Source: a virus
IMG/VR virus record: IMGVR_UViG_3300031951_000964
Coordinates: 1 to 27,899 of that record
Reading direction: 5' to 3' (one strand)
Length of the DNA: 27,899 nt
Positions 8,566 to 15,997 of the stretch are shown in pieces (within the stretch, counting starts at the first letter, position 1; each line of letters opens with the position of its first letter). A program made the translations under genes and the position numbers. The notes beneath the pieces were generated by a model. The model was given only the letters and a program-made list of their open reading frames with translations, searched no databases and had not been told where the DNA came from.

Positions 8566-10823
8566 TGGCTGTTGTTGATGATTTTGATTTAGATTCGGTC
8601 AGCAAAGCGGTTAATTCTGCGTTTGGCCGTAAATCTGCGCCCCCTGCAAATATTCAATCCTCCCGTGACCAAGAGGCTTTACGAGTATTGCAAGCTGAAT
8701 TTGAAAGAGAAAGCAAACTTGCCGCGGGTGGTAATGCCGCCTCTGCCCGTAATTTAGAGGCACTTCAACGAGAAATGAAGTTAAAAGGCGGTGCGCCAAC
8801 AACCGCACAGACGCAAAGTGATGACTTCAGCATTGACGCAATTGGCGCGGCAGTTCAAGATGCTTTTAAAACCGCCAAAACTGACAAGCCAGTAGCAAAA
8901 ACTAAGATCGATCAAGCAATTATCAATCTGCAAAGATCGCGTGAAATGTATGGCCAAATGGGGCGTGACTTTGGCGCTAGTGCGGCATCATTGGCTGACA
9001 CTACCATTGGCGGTATTTTGCCTATGGCTGGTCAAGTGGTTCAAGCCGCTTCCCGCCCATTTACCACACCCGAAAAAGCACAGGAATATGGTCAAGCTGT
9101 TACAGGCGCATTAGAAAAACCATTTGGTAAGACTTTTGGCGTTACGCAAAGCCCTGCTTATCAGGGTGAGGCTTCACAAAGACTGATGAACTTTATTGGT
9201 GAAAACGTCAATAAAGGCGCTGAGTGGATTGCCCAAAAAACAGGCTTGCCACTTCCTGATGTGCAAAACATGATGGGAACGGCAACAATTGCCGCACCAG
9301 CGTTATTGGCTAAACCTTTGGCTACGGTAGCTAAACCTTTGGTTAAGGGCGCTGAAACCGTTAGTCAATGGGGCAATGAAATTCGCGCTGGCGCACCTAG
9401 CCAGCTTGAGCAACAGTTTCAGGCCAGAGGTGGTAAACAAAGCGCTGGTGCGGCCGCTACTGAAGTCAAGACACAACTTGATGCCGCTATTGCACAAGCA
9501 AAGCCAGAGTTAGCCGCTGATCTGAAACTGTTAAACCCTGCTGAAACAAACATAGAAGCTATCAATCGTTTGGTGGATGCAGATTCTTTAGATGTGCCAG
9601 TACGTTTGACCCGTGGTCAGGCTTCACAAAACCCAACACTTATTTCCCGTGAGCGAAATGAAAGAGGATTTAAAGAGCAATTTGTTGATCGTTTTAATGA
9701 ACAAAACAAAGCGCTAAAAGAAAATGTGACGTTGGTTAAAGAACGTGCCGCACCTGATGTTTTTGCGCCTGACTATGTGTCTAATGCTCAAGGTGCAATT
9801 GAGCAAGTTCGTGAAAAGATTGACGCATTCAAAGCTGAAAAACAACAAGCATATAAAGACCTTGCAGACTTTGGCGCGGGTAAATTAGAAGTTGACAGCA
9901 AGACATTTGCACAAAATGCAATGAATGCGTTGACTAAGAATGAAGATATTGATTTCTTGCCGCCTACGATCAAAACTAAAGTTGATCAGTACATTGCAGG
10001 GAAACCAATGAACTTTGACCAGTTCCAAAATTTAGCAACGCAAATTGCCCGTGAAACAAGAAAAGCACAAAAAGCCGATGATGGCAACGCAGTTTATGCT
10101 TTAGGTTTGGTTCGCAATGAATTAGAAAGTTTACCGCTTATTGGTGAGACAGCAGAAGCTAAAGTGTTTGCTGACAAAGCCCGTGGCTTGGCTAAACGTG
10201 AGTTTGATTTGATTGACAAAAACAGACCAACTTACAACGCTGTTTATGCAATGGTTGAAAATGGCGGTGCTGATACTAAGAACTTTATTCAAAATAATGT
10301 GTTCAGTTCTAAGAATCAAGACTTTGCCAAGATGATTGATTTAGTTGGCGACAACCCACAAGCCATTCAAAACTTGAGGGCTGGCACTTTAGACTATATG
10401 TTGCGTAATTCTACTGATGCAAGCGGAAACTTTTTAACTGGTAAGTTTGCAAAAACTGTTGCTGATTTAGATGTCAACAAAAAGCTAGATGCTTTGTTTG
10501 GCGCAGAGGAAGCCAGCCGTTTACGCAAGATTGCCAACGCTGGCACATTGATTGAAGCTAGACCTAAAGGCGCTTTTGTCAATGAATCAAACACAACGGT
10601 TTCTGCGGGACAAATTGCTAAAAATTATCTTACTGGTGTTTTAGAAGAAATTCCTGTTGTTGGATCGGTTGTCAAGCCAGCAACCAATCTTTACACGCAA
10701 AGTAAAATGAAAAAAGAGATGAAAGAGTCATTGCGCCCTGCCGCTGGCACTAAACTTTCTGATGTAGGCAAACCCCAAACACCCGTAAAAATTGATTTGT
10801 CGGGAATGGCTAAAAAGGATTAA
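8565..10823 (+). CDS. Ejection-type (internal virion) protein, gp16-position
   Basis: A 752-residue, mainly helical protein. The N-terminus is acidic (MAVVDDFDLDSVSKAVNSAF) and a similar short motif recurs near residue 85 (DDFSIDAIGAAVQDAF), suggesting an internal duplication. A hydrophobic Gly/Ala stretch follows at roughly residues 143-165 and another near 245. I see no clear lytic transglycosylase Glu motif. Position and composition suggest the third ejection protein. The start follows the previous gene as TAATG. Confidence 0.6.
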   Translation: MAVVDDFDLDSVSKAVNSAFGRKSAPPANIQSSRDQEALRVLQAEFERESKLAAGGNAASARNLEALQREMKLKGGAPTTAQTQSDDFSIDAIGAAVQDAFKTAKTDKPVAKTKIDQAIINLQRSREMYGQMGRDFGASAASLADTTIGGILPMAGQVVQAASRPFTTPEKAQEYGQAVTGALEKPFGKTFGVTQSPAYQGEASQRLMNFIGENVNKGAEWIAQKTGLPLPDVQNMMGTATIAAPALLAKPLATVAKPLVKGAETVSQWGNEIRAGAPSQLEQQFQARGGKQSAGAAATEVKTQLDAAIAQAKPELAADLKLLNPAETNIEAINRLVDADSLDVPVRLTRGQASQNPTLISRERNERGFKEQFVDRFNEQNKALKENVTLVKERAAPDVFAPDYVSNAQGAIEQVREKIDAFKAEKQQAYKDLADFGAGKLEVDSKTFAQNAMNALTKNEDIDFLPPTIKTKVDQYIAGKPMNFDQFQNLATQIARETRKAQKADDGNAVYALGLVRNELESLPLIGETAEAKVFADKARGLAKREFDLIDKNRPTYNAVYAMVENGGADTKNFIQNNVFSSKNQDFAKMIDLVGDNPQAIQNLRAGTLDYMLRNSTDASGNFLTGKFAKTVADLDVNKKLDALFGAEEASRLRKIANAGTLIEARPKGAFVNESNTTVSAGQIAKNYLTGVLEEIPVVGSVVKPATNLYTQSKMKKEMKESLRPAAGTKLSDVGKPQTPVKIDLSGMAKKD

Positions 10824-10825
10824 AT

Positions 10826-11368
10826 ATGGCAGTCAATCTTGCACCAATCGGTAACGGTTTTCAATTCTTTACCAACACAGGCATTCCCCTCAACGGTGGG
10901 TATATCTACACCTACCAAGCTGGCTCTACCACTCCCCTTGCTACATACACAACTGCAACGGGTACGATTGCCAACACCAACCCAATTCAATTGGGGACAA
11001 GCGGTCGTCCCCCACAAGAAATCTGGTTGACTGAAGGGTACTCTTACAAGTTTGTTTTAACTGACTCTGCCAATGTGCAGATTGCCACTTACGACAACCT
11101 TTATGGCATCTTGGGAACAGCCGCGGCTGTTAACCCAATTCCCTCTGGCGGCATCATCATGTGGTCAGGCTCTATTGGTGCTATTCCTGTAGGCTATTAC
11201 CTTTGCAACGGCTCTAACGGCACACCCGACTTGCGTGATCGTTTTGTGGTGGGTGCTGGTAGCACTTATGCTGTTGGCAACACGGGCGGCTTTACTTCTG
11301 CTGTAACGGGATCGGGCGGCACAGATTTGCCGCTTTATTATGCGCTTGCGTTCATACAGAAAGCCTAA
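10826..11368 (+). CDS. Tailspike head-binding-like domain fused to a short collar domain
   Basis: Residues 1-95 (APIGNGFQFFTNTGIPLNGG, YIYTYQAGSTTPLATY, IQLGTSGRPPQEIWL, YSYKFVLTDSANVQIATYDN) follow the plan of the P22 tailspike head-binding domain. Residues 104-180 (IPSGGIIMWSG, IPVGYYLCNG, TPDLRDRFVVGAG, VGNTGG) match the phage tail collar type. At 180 aa it has no room for a receptor-binding beta-helix, so it may be an adaptor for a fibre encoded elsewhere. Ribosome site AAGGA. Confidence 0.75.
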   Translation: MAVNLAPIGNGFQFFTNTGIPLNGGYIYTYQAGSTTPLATYTTATGTIANTNPIQLGTSGRPPQEIWLTEGYSYKFVLTDSANVQIATYDNLYGILGTAAAVNPIPSGGIIMWSGSIGAIPVGYYLCNGSNGTPDLRDRFVVGAGSTYAVGNTGGFTSAVTGSGGTDLPLYYALAFIQKA

Positions 11369-11369
11369 A

Positions 11370-11573
11370 ATGTCTGATATTGATTTGGTCAAATACGGGG
11401 TTCTTTGGCAAAAAGTTGAATCAATGGAAGCCAAGATTGATAAGATGGAAACTCAGTTGGAAACCCTGATTGAGTTGGCCAACAAGGGACGTGGCGGCTT
11501 TTGGATGGGCATGGTTTTTGTGTCTGGCATTTCTACTTTTTTTGGGTACGTTTCACATTACTGGTCAAAATGA
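11370..11573 (+). CDS. Small membrane protein with coiled coil (lysis region)
   Basis: A 67-residue protein starting at ATG 11370, directly after the previous stop. Residues 18-45 form a heptad-like helix (VESMEAKIDKMETQLETL) and residues 48-64 a transmembrane segment (GGFWMGMVFVSGISTFFGY). The next gene starts in its stop (ATGA). The lysis cassette context suggests a holin-like, antiholin or spanin-related function, but topology alone cannot decide. Confidence 0.7.
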   Translation: MSDIDLVKYGVLWQKVESMEAKIDKMETQLETLIELANKGRGGFWMGMVFVSGISTFFGYVSHYWSK

Positions 11574-11710
11574 GATGGTTGCTTGTGGTGTTGTTAACAA
11601 TACCGCAAGTCTCCTCTACTGAGTATCGGTGTGTTCGTTGGGCATGGACGGGTGATGTTTATAACCGCAAAGTTGTTTGCCTGAAGTGGGAAAAGGTTGT
11701 AAAGAAATGA
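11570..11710 (+). CDS. 46-aa secreted-type small protein
   Basis: Both ends are ATGA junctions with neighbours. Residues 1-16 (MRWLLVVLLTIPQVSS) look like a signal peptide. The mature part has two cysteines (YRCVRW and KVVCLKW) that could form a disulfide. There is no lipobox cysteine at the predicted cleavage site, so it is not a simple Rz1-type lipoprotein. The function is unknown; a lysis accessory role is inferred from the cassette. Confidence 0.65.
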   Translation: MRWLLVVLLTIPQVSSTEYRCVRWAWTGDVYNRKVVCLKWEKVVKK

Positions 11711-12201
11711 TAGACCCCATCACAGCGCTAGAAGGCTTACAACAAGCAATAGGACTTGTTAAGAAGGCAAGCAAGGTTGCCCATGATCTAGCGGGGCTGA
11801 CCCCCATGATTGCCAAGATGTTTGATGCCAAAAGCCAAGCGACAAGGGCAATGGTAGAGGCTAAACGGTCTGGCAACAAATCCAACTTAGGAACAGCGCT
11901 TCAAATTGAAATGGTTTTGGATGAAGCCAAACGGTTTGAGGCTGAATTGCTCATGTTATTTCAGGCCACAGGCCGAGCGGACGTGTGGCAGAAGATTAAA
12001 GAGCGCCAGCAACAAATGGACATTGAAGATGCTCATTTAGCCCGTCAAGCCAAAGCTGATGAAAAAAAACGCAAAGAAGCTGAAGCCGAACAAATGCAAT
12101 GGGCGGTTGCCATCGTTATCATTGTTATGTTTATTGGCGCAGTAGGATGGGGTATTGCTGAGATTTCAGAGGTTTGCGCCCGATCAAGGTGTGGGCGGTG
12201 A
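11707..12201 (+). CDS. Helical protein with C-terminal transmembrane segment, 164 aa
   Basis: The ATG at 11707 gives the ATGA overlap with the gene before; an upstream TTG would overlap far more. The N-terminal part (MIDPITALEGLQQAIGLVKK) resembles a family of small helical podovirus proteins. A charged helix follows at residues 105-130 (ARQAKADEKKRKEAEAEQ), then one membrane segment (AVAIVIIVMFIGAVGWGI), ending with a two-Cys tail. It is a probable inner membrane protein of the lysis block, function unknown. Confidence 0.65.
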   Translation: MIDPITALEGLQQAIGLVKKASKVAHDLAGLTPMIAKMFDAKSQATRAMVEAKRSGNKSNLGTALQIEMVLDEAKRFEAELLMLFQATGRADVWQKIKERQQQMDIEDAHLARQAKADEKKRKEAEAEQMQWAVAIVIIVMFIGAVGWGIAEISEVCARSRCGR

Positions 12202-12347
12202 ATGAGTATCAAAAACAAGCAGACAAATTTTTTAAAATATTTGCTAGACTTTATGTAGCATATTTAGTAATTGGTCTGTTACCGCATTTGCCTGACGAAT
12301 TGGCGGGAAAAATTGTCAATAAATTACTTGGAATGATTGGACTGTAA
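12198..12347 (+). CDS. 49-aa membrane microprotein, GTG start
   Basis: GTG at 12198 overlaps the previous stop (GTGA), and the TAA overlaps the next ATG (TAATG), leaving no unused base. The peptide begins MNEYQKQADKFFKIFARLYV, followed by a hydrophobic run (AYLVIGLLPHLP) and a C-terminal amphipathic helix. Without this gene the region would be a 145-base gap in a gapless operon. Function unknown; one membrane-associated helix in a lysis cassette. Confidence 0.65.
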   Translation: MNEYQKQADKFFKIFARLYVAYLVIGLLPHLPDELAGKIVNKLLGMIGL

Positions 12348-12850
12348 TGCTTTCTCTATTTTCTACCCTTGGCGGTTTGCTAATTTCAGGCTTACCCAAA
12401 CTATTAGATTTTTTTCAAAACAAAGCAGATCAAAAGCATGAACTTGCTTTGGCTAGGGTTCAAGTTGAACTTCAGCTACAAATGATGGCTCAAGGCTTTG
12501 CCGCCCAAGAGCGCATCGAGGAAATCCGCACAGACCAGATTGCCATGCAGTCTGAAGCACAAATGACTGAAGCGGCTTTAAAGCACGATGAAAAGGTTTT
12601 AGAGAGGGCTTCTCAATGGGTTGCCAACTATGTGGGAACTGTCAGACCCACAGTTACTTACATCTTTGTTTTTGAGTTATGTGCCATCAACGCATGGATT
12701 GCCTACTACATTTACTCTAGGCCAAGCCTGATAAACAACATTGATGATTTGATTCGTTTGTCAGATATTATTTTTTCTACAGACGAAATGGCAATGTTGG
12801 GCGGGATTATTGGGTTTTGGTTTGGCTCACGGGGATGGTCTAAGAAATGA
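12347..12850 (+). CDS. Holin, GTA/3-TM type
   Basis: A 167-residue protein with hydrophobic segments at about 4-20 (LFSTLGGLLISGLPKLL), 101-123 (VTYIFVFELCAINAWIAYY) and 148-162 (AMLGGIIGFWFGSRGW). A helical charged region separates the first two. The order and the ending GFWFGSRGWSKK fit the 3-TM holin family first described in gene transfer agents. The start overlaps the upstream microprotein and the stop overlaps the lysozyme start, so pore and enzyme are translated together. Confidence 0.8.
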   Translation: MLSLFSTLGGLLISGLPKLLDFFQNKADQKHELALARVQVELQLQMMAQGFAAQERIEEIRTDQIAMQSEAQMTEAALKHDEKVLERASQWVANYVGTVRPTVTYIFVFELCAINAWIAYYIYSRPSLINNIDDLIRLSDIIFSTDEMAMLGGIIGFWFGSRGWSKK

Positions 12851-13350
12851 AAGTCAGCAAGGCGGGTGAGGACTTGATGCACTTCTTTGAAGGCTACAAG
12901 AACAAGCCTTATCGTTGTTCTGCGGCTATTTGGACTGTTGGGTGGGGTCACGCTATGTACTCAGACCAATTAAACCTACCAAACGTCCGCAAAGAGGGTT
13001 ACACAGGGCTTATCAGGTCTGACTACCAACTAAAGGAAGGTGACAATCGTGTTTGGTCAAAAGAGGAACTGGTCAATTTATTCAAGATGGACATCAATAC
13101 TTTTGAACGTGGTGTTATTCGACTTAGCCCTAATCTTGTTGGTCATCAAAGTAAATTTGACGCTGTTACCAGTTTTGCTTACAACGCTGGTCTAGGCAAC
13201 TACCAAAGGTCAACCATTCGCATGAAGGTCAACCGTGGTGATTGGGAAGGCGCTTCTGAAGCCTTTATGAGTTGGACAAAAGCGGGTGGCAAAGAAGTGG
13301 CTGGATTGGTCAAGCGCAGAAAAGCCGAAATAGCTTTATTTCTTAGTTGA
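12847..13350 (+). CDS. Endolysin, GH24 lysozyme (muramidase)
   Basis: A 167-residue T4-type lysozyme without a signal peptide. Residues 13-35 contain the catalytic arrangement: Glu15 (FFEGYK), position 24 and Thr30 (WTVGWGH), with the same 9 and 6 residue spacing as Glu11-Asp20-Thr26 of T4 lysozyme. Position 24 is Cys instead of Asp, as in some phage members. SFAYNAGLGNY and LVKRRKAEIALF are later family hallmarks. With no signal or SAR segment it should need the holin to reach the wall. The 3' end overlaps a minus-strand gene by 15 bases. Confidence 0.9.
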   Translation: MKVSKAGEDLMHFFEGYKNKPYRCSAAIWTVGWGHAMYSDQLNLPNVRKEGYTGLIRSDYQLKEGDNRVWSKEELVNLFKMDINTFERGVIRLSPNLVGHQSKFDAVTSFAYNAGLGNYQRSTIRMKVNRGDWEGASEAFMSWTKAGGKEVAGLVKRRKAEIALFLS

Positions 13351-13530
13351 CTTGATAAAAGAGCCAAAACTGTCAATTGTGTCCTTTTCAAAAGGAAGCG
13401 CTACAAGGCGTTTTGCGTAATCGTCTAGGGCATCGTTCCAACCAGCGTCATAAGCCGCACATACAGCGTCTATAGAGGCTTCTTGAGCGCCTGTCATGCG
13501 TAGCAAACTAATTAGATCGTCTTTGGTCAT
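13336..13530 (-). CDS. Small hypothetical protein, 64 aa, last gene of leftward operon
   Basis: The start at 13530 has a strong ribosome site (AAAGGAG five bases upstream). The peptide is helical (TKDDLISLLRMTG, IDAVCAAYDAGWNDALDDYA). It converges with the lysozyme gene with a 15-base overlap of the 3' ends. No function recognised. It overlaps the upstream zinc-ribbon gene by 23 bases. Confidence 0.6.
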   Translation of the reverse strand: MTKDDLISLLRMTGAQEASIDAVCAAYDAGWNDALDDYAKRLVALPFEKDTIDSFGSFIKSTKK

Positions 13531-13696
13531 TTGTACTCCTTTGGTGTCTGCCTATTTTCCTAGCAATCCAACAAGATTGGCAAATCCATTTGTGGCCCAT
13601 GTCAATCCCGCCCTCTGGTGGTTTGATTTCATCACATCTATTGCAACATTTAAATTTGTGAACTGGCTGGTTGCCGTTAAGACCTAATGGGGTCAT
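13508..13696 (-). CDS. Small zinc-ribbon-like protein, 62 aa
   Basis: Cys17/Cys18 and Cys21 (KCCNRC) with Cys39 and Cys42 (ICQSC) form a plausible four-Cys zinc site. The C-terminus is basic (ARKIGRHQRS), suggesting nucleic acid binding. The start overlaps the upstream stop (ATGA), which supports it as a real gene. Precise role unknown. Confidence 0.6.
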   Translation of the reverse strand: MTPLGLNGNQPVHKFKCCNRCDEIKPPEGGIDMGHKWICQSCWIARKIGRHQRSTNDQRRSN

Positions 13697-14190
13697 TGAG
13701 AATTCCTGTCGTTAAAATTATTTCTGCGGGTTTCATCTAACTTAAAGTATTCCTTAAAGCACTCTGTAAACAAAACTTCTTTGTCGCCATAACCCATCAA
13801 TGTTCTGTTGTAAATGTAGGCTTTGTGTGGTAGTGACATTTCACCTTTAAGGTACTTAATTCCTTTATTGGTAATGCGCCAGTAGCCTGACCCGCGTTTT
13901 TCTTTGTCATCGTTTGGGTATGGCTCAATCAATCCCCAATAACGCATATTGGAAAACGTCTTAGCCCTCATAAATTCACGGGGTGCATTGTTGGCGGTAT
14001 TGACCCAACCGTGTTCATCACCGTTGTAATAAATCCAGATTAAGGCTTGAGCATTCTTTTTGGTGATAGAGAAAGCATTGTATTTGCCCGTCCTATCACA
14101 ACAGGGACAATTGCCCCCTTTGCCTTGCAAGACCTTTAAATAGTCTTTGCGTAATCTTTGCAAAAAATCATCATCAAATAAATCACCCAT
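13693..14190 (-). CDS. Putative DNA-binding protein with N-terminal Cys motif, 165 aa
   Basis: An NCPCCDRTGKY motif near residues 27-37 could start a zinc site. The middle (NAQALIWIYY, FSNMRYWGLIEPYP, SGYWRITNKGIKYL) reads like a winged-helix unit of a kind common in phages. The start has GGAG in TTTTTGGAGTAATC. It lies downstream of the SSB-like gene, separated by a 79-base structured gap. A role in early regulation or recombination is a guess from context. Confidence 0.6.
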   Translation of the reverse strand: MGDLFDDDFLQRLRKDYLKVLQGKGGNCPCCDRTGKYNAFSITKKNAQALIWIYYNGDEHGWVNTANNAPREFMRAKTFSNMRYWGLIEPYPNDDKEKRGSGYWRITNKGIKYLKGEMSLPHKAYIYNRTLMGYGDKEVLFTECFKEYFKLDETRRNNFNDRNSQ

Positions 14191-14207
14191 GATTACTCCA
14201 AAAAGGT

Positions 14208-14264
14208 GGGGGTACTAACTGCTCGTCTGCAAGCTAGGAAAATCCTTTGCACAGCTTTCCCCCC
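14208..14264 (-). promoter_or_regulatory. Possible hairpin/attenuator in the leftward operon
   Basis: This lies in the only large gap between the SSB-like gene and the 165-aa gene. On the minus strand a run of six G is matched by five C about 45 bases later. Inside are AAGCT/AGCTT and AGGA/TCCT arms around a TTT loop. After the C-run comes ACCTTTTTGG, so the RNA could end in a weak U-tract or hide the ribosome site of the next gene. This is drawn by eye and no folding energy was computed. Confidence 0.35.
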
Positions 14265-14269
14265 GTTAA

Positions 14270-14503
14270 TCAAAAATCAATGTCATCGTCTTTTGGAAAG
14301 CCTTGATCTTCTTTAGGCTTTGGCGTGTTTAGATAAGCCCAACCAGACCAGCCGCCATCCATCAAAGGAATAGTGTCCAGCTTCAACATAGGGCCGTTCT
14401 TGGTTTCAAGAACTGATCCAATGTTTGTGTAACGGGATTTTTCCACACCATCTTTGTTTTTGTATTTACCTGAAACAACGGTAATTTCGTAAAGTTTAGA
14501 CAT
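14270..14503 (-). CDS. SSB-like small protein with acidic C-terminal tip, 77 aa
   Basis: The N-terminal 60 residues are beta-rich (LYEITVVSGKYKNKDG, SRYTNIGSVLETKNGPML, GWSGWAYLNTP) and would suit a small OB-type fold. The protein ends KDDDIDF, close to the DDDIPF tip that bacterial SSB uses to recruit partners. The gene overlaps the exonuclease gene by 8 bases and follows the annealing protein, the usual set for phage recombination. The SSB-like role is inferred, not shown by a diagnostic motif. Confidence 0.55.
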   Translation of the reverse strand: MSKLYEITVVSGKYKNKDGVEKSRYTNIGSVLETKNGPMLKLDTIPLMDGGWSGWAYLNTPKPKEDQGFPKDDDIDF

Positions 14504-15122
14504 TTTTGACTTTCATAAGTTGAGCAATTTTTATATCAAGTTCATTTAAGAATTTGACGATTTCATCTTCCATTAGTCTGATATACATATTGTCCCGCGG
14601 GACACGTTTAACAAACAATTGAAGTTCCTCTGGCAGACGATTGTCAAACGACACAAAGTCACACCATTCACGATCTGTGCAAGCCATTTGGAATTGCATT
14701 TGCGTGTTGTATTTGCCCGGCACAGTCTGAGTTAACAACGTGTCAATGTGCGTGGCCGTATTTGGGCATTTGATTTCTAACAAACCATTGTCCCCAACAA
14801 GCCCGTCAGGAGAAGCGCCAGCCATGATGATTGACGGGTGAGGCACAAACCCCACTTCATCAACTAAAACGTCATAGCGAGACTCATAAGCGGCTCTGGC
14901 AAGGGGTTCTGTGTCTGTGCCATGTTGCATTGCGGCAGACGTAAAGAAATCTTCCCGTTGACCAGTTAGGCGTTCACACACCAACTGAGCCATGTAGTTG
15001 TCGCGGCTGGTGCTGTAGCCTGACTTGGTTTTGGCAAGCACATCAGCCACACGGGATGCTGTGACCTTACCAATTCGTGCCGCAAACCATTGGTCTAAGC
15101 GTTGTTCAATCATTTCAATCAT
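14496..15122 (-). CDS. YqaJ/lambda-exonuclease family nuclease
   Basis: A 208-residue member of the YqaJ viral recombinase family. Catalytic positions are visible: Asp106 in AGASPDGLVG, then Glu116 and Lys118 in LLEIKCPN, matching Asp119, Glu129 and Lys131 of lambda exonuclease. HGTDTEPLAR (67-76) and YNTQMQFQMA (138-147) are further family motifs. It should degrade one strand of double-stranded ends so that the nearby annealing protein can pair them. The start is ATGA-coupled to a 30-codon gene. Confidence 0.9.
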   Translation of the reverse strand: MIEMIEQRLDQWFAARIGKVTASRVADVLAKTKSGYSTSRDNYMAQLVCERLTGQREDFFTSAAMQHGTDTEPLARAAYESRYDVLVDEVGFVPHPSIIMAGASPDGLVGDNGLLEIKCPNTATHIDTLLTQTVPGKYNTQMQFQMACTDREWCDFVSFDNRLPEELQLFVKRVPRDNMYIRLMEDEIVKFLNELDIKIAQLMKVKNV

Positions 15123-15211
15123 CGTGGCGACTCCTCATAGTTATCAGGGTTGAACTTGGGGCGCTTTGTCCCCTTGTCCTGTGGGTTTGGAAATGGTGGA
15201 AAAGGCCACAT
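15119..15211 (-). CDS. 30-aa proline-rich microprotein between annealase and exonuclease
   Basis: It reads MWPFPPFPNPQDKG, a short basic stretch, FNPDNYEE and SPR. The ATG overlaps the annealing protein stop by one base (TAATG) and the TGA overlaps the exonuclease ATG (ATGA). The fit on both sides is strong evidence of a translated frame. The peptide could be a structural linker factor or mainly a translational relay that couples the two recombinase genes. Confidence 0.6.
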   Translation of the reverse strand: MWPFPPFPNPQDKGTKRPKFNPDNYEESPR

Positions 15212-15813
15212 TACAGTTTCGCCTTTGCTTCATCTTTGGCGGCAATGACTTTGATTTGCCAAGCCTTGTCACCATCACAAGCGGCATAAGCTACTTTGTA
15301 GGCCAACTTTAGTTCGTCCTGTGTCTTAGCGTTGTGGATGGCTAGAAACAAGTCTGTCATGCTGTTTGGGTCAATGGTTGACTCTGGTTCATCACCTTGC
15401 GGAAGATCATCACCAGCGTAGATGTATAACCCAAGGCCATGCAAGCTAAGTGCTTTGGTCATACAGCGCATGATTGCTGTGTTGACGTTGAAGCTGTCCA
15501 ACTTAGTGGTTATTTCTTTGCCATACTTGTTGACTGTGGTTGTACCCTCAATGGTGATTGGCTTGTTTGTGTTGTCCATCACAGGCAATTGACAAACCAT
15601 TGGCTTGCCAAACATAGTGGCTGTAACCCACACCATTGCTGTGCCATTGATTTCCATGTAGCACTTATCACCAAACATTTGCACAGTAAAACTTGCTTGT
15701 GGGTCAGCCTTAAGTGCTTCAGCCCATGCCCAAGCCCATGACAGATAAGTCAGATTGGCTTTCTTTTCTGTATGCTCATTGACATTCAGTTTAAGTAATT
15801 CTTGGACGTTCAT
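15211..15813 (-). CDS. Single-strand annealing protein, DUF1071/Sak type
   Basis: A 200-residue protein with the DUF1071 pattern: LTYLSWAWAWAEALKADP near the start, MVWVTATMFG in the middle, then NTAIMRCMTKALSLHGLGLY and IYAGDDLP. This family belongs to the phage annealing proteins that pair complementary single strands, and it is often encoded beside YqaJ or RecE-type nucleases, as here. The C-terminal 50 residues are helical and charged. The start is ATGA-coupled to the gene before. Confidence 0.85.
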   Translation of the reverse strand: MNVQELLKLNVNEHTEKKANLTYLSWAWAWAEALKADPQASFTVQMFGDKCYMEINGTAMVWVTATMFGKPMVCQLPVMDNTNKPITIEGTTTVNKYGKEITTKLDSFNVNTAIMRCMTKALSLHGLGLYIYAGDDLPQGDEPESTIDPNSMTDLFLAIHNAKTQDELKLAYKVAYAACDGDKAWQIKVIAAKDEAKAKL

Positions 15814-15995
15814 GCTTCTTCCTTTAAATAAGCCGTAAGGCGTTTGATTCGGTCTGAGTGGTAGTCAGCCATGCGCCTTGCATATTCTTGGGCGCTAAGA
15901 GCGTCTAACAGCTTGCGTTGGGCTGATTCCAGTTCCTTGGCGGCTATTTCTTTAGCCGATGGCAAACGAAAGTAATCTTTGATTAGGTCAAGCAT
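15810..15995 (-). CDS. Small helical protein, 61 aa
   Basis: I chose ATG 15995 because GGAGGGG lies 6-12 bases upstream and the gene before ends just two bases away; longer starts would overlap that gene. The peptide (MLDLIKDYFRLPSAKEIAAK, then ELESAQRKLLDALSAQEYAR) is one long amphipathic helix, a type common in Burkholderiales phages. It ends in an ATGA overlap with the annealing protein. Function unknown. Confidence 0.65.
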   Translation of the reverse strand: MLDLIKDYFRLPSAKEIAAKELESAQRKLLDALSAQEYARRMADYHSDRIKRLTAYLKEEA

Positions 15996-15997
15996 GA

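Noticed and set aside
13382-13394. CCTTTTcAAAAGG as a terminator after the lysozyme gene
   Set aside because: The palindrome lies within the coding part of the minus-strand 64-aa gene, has an AT-rich stem and no T-run.
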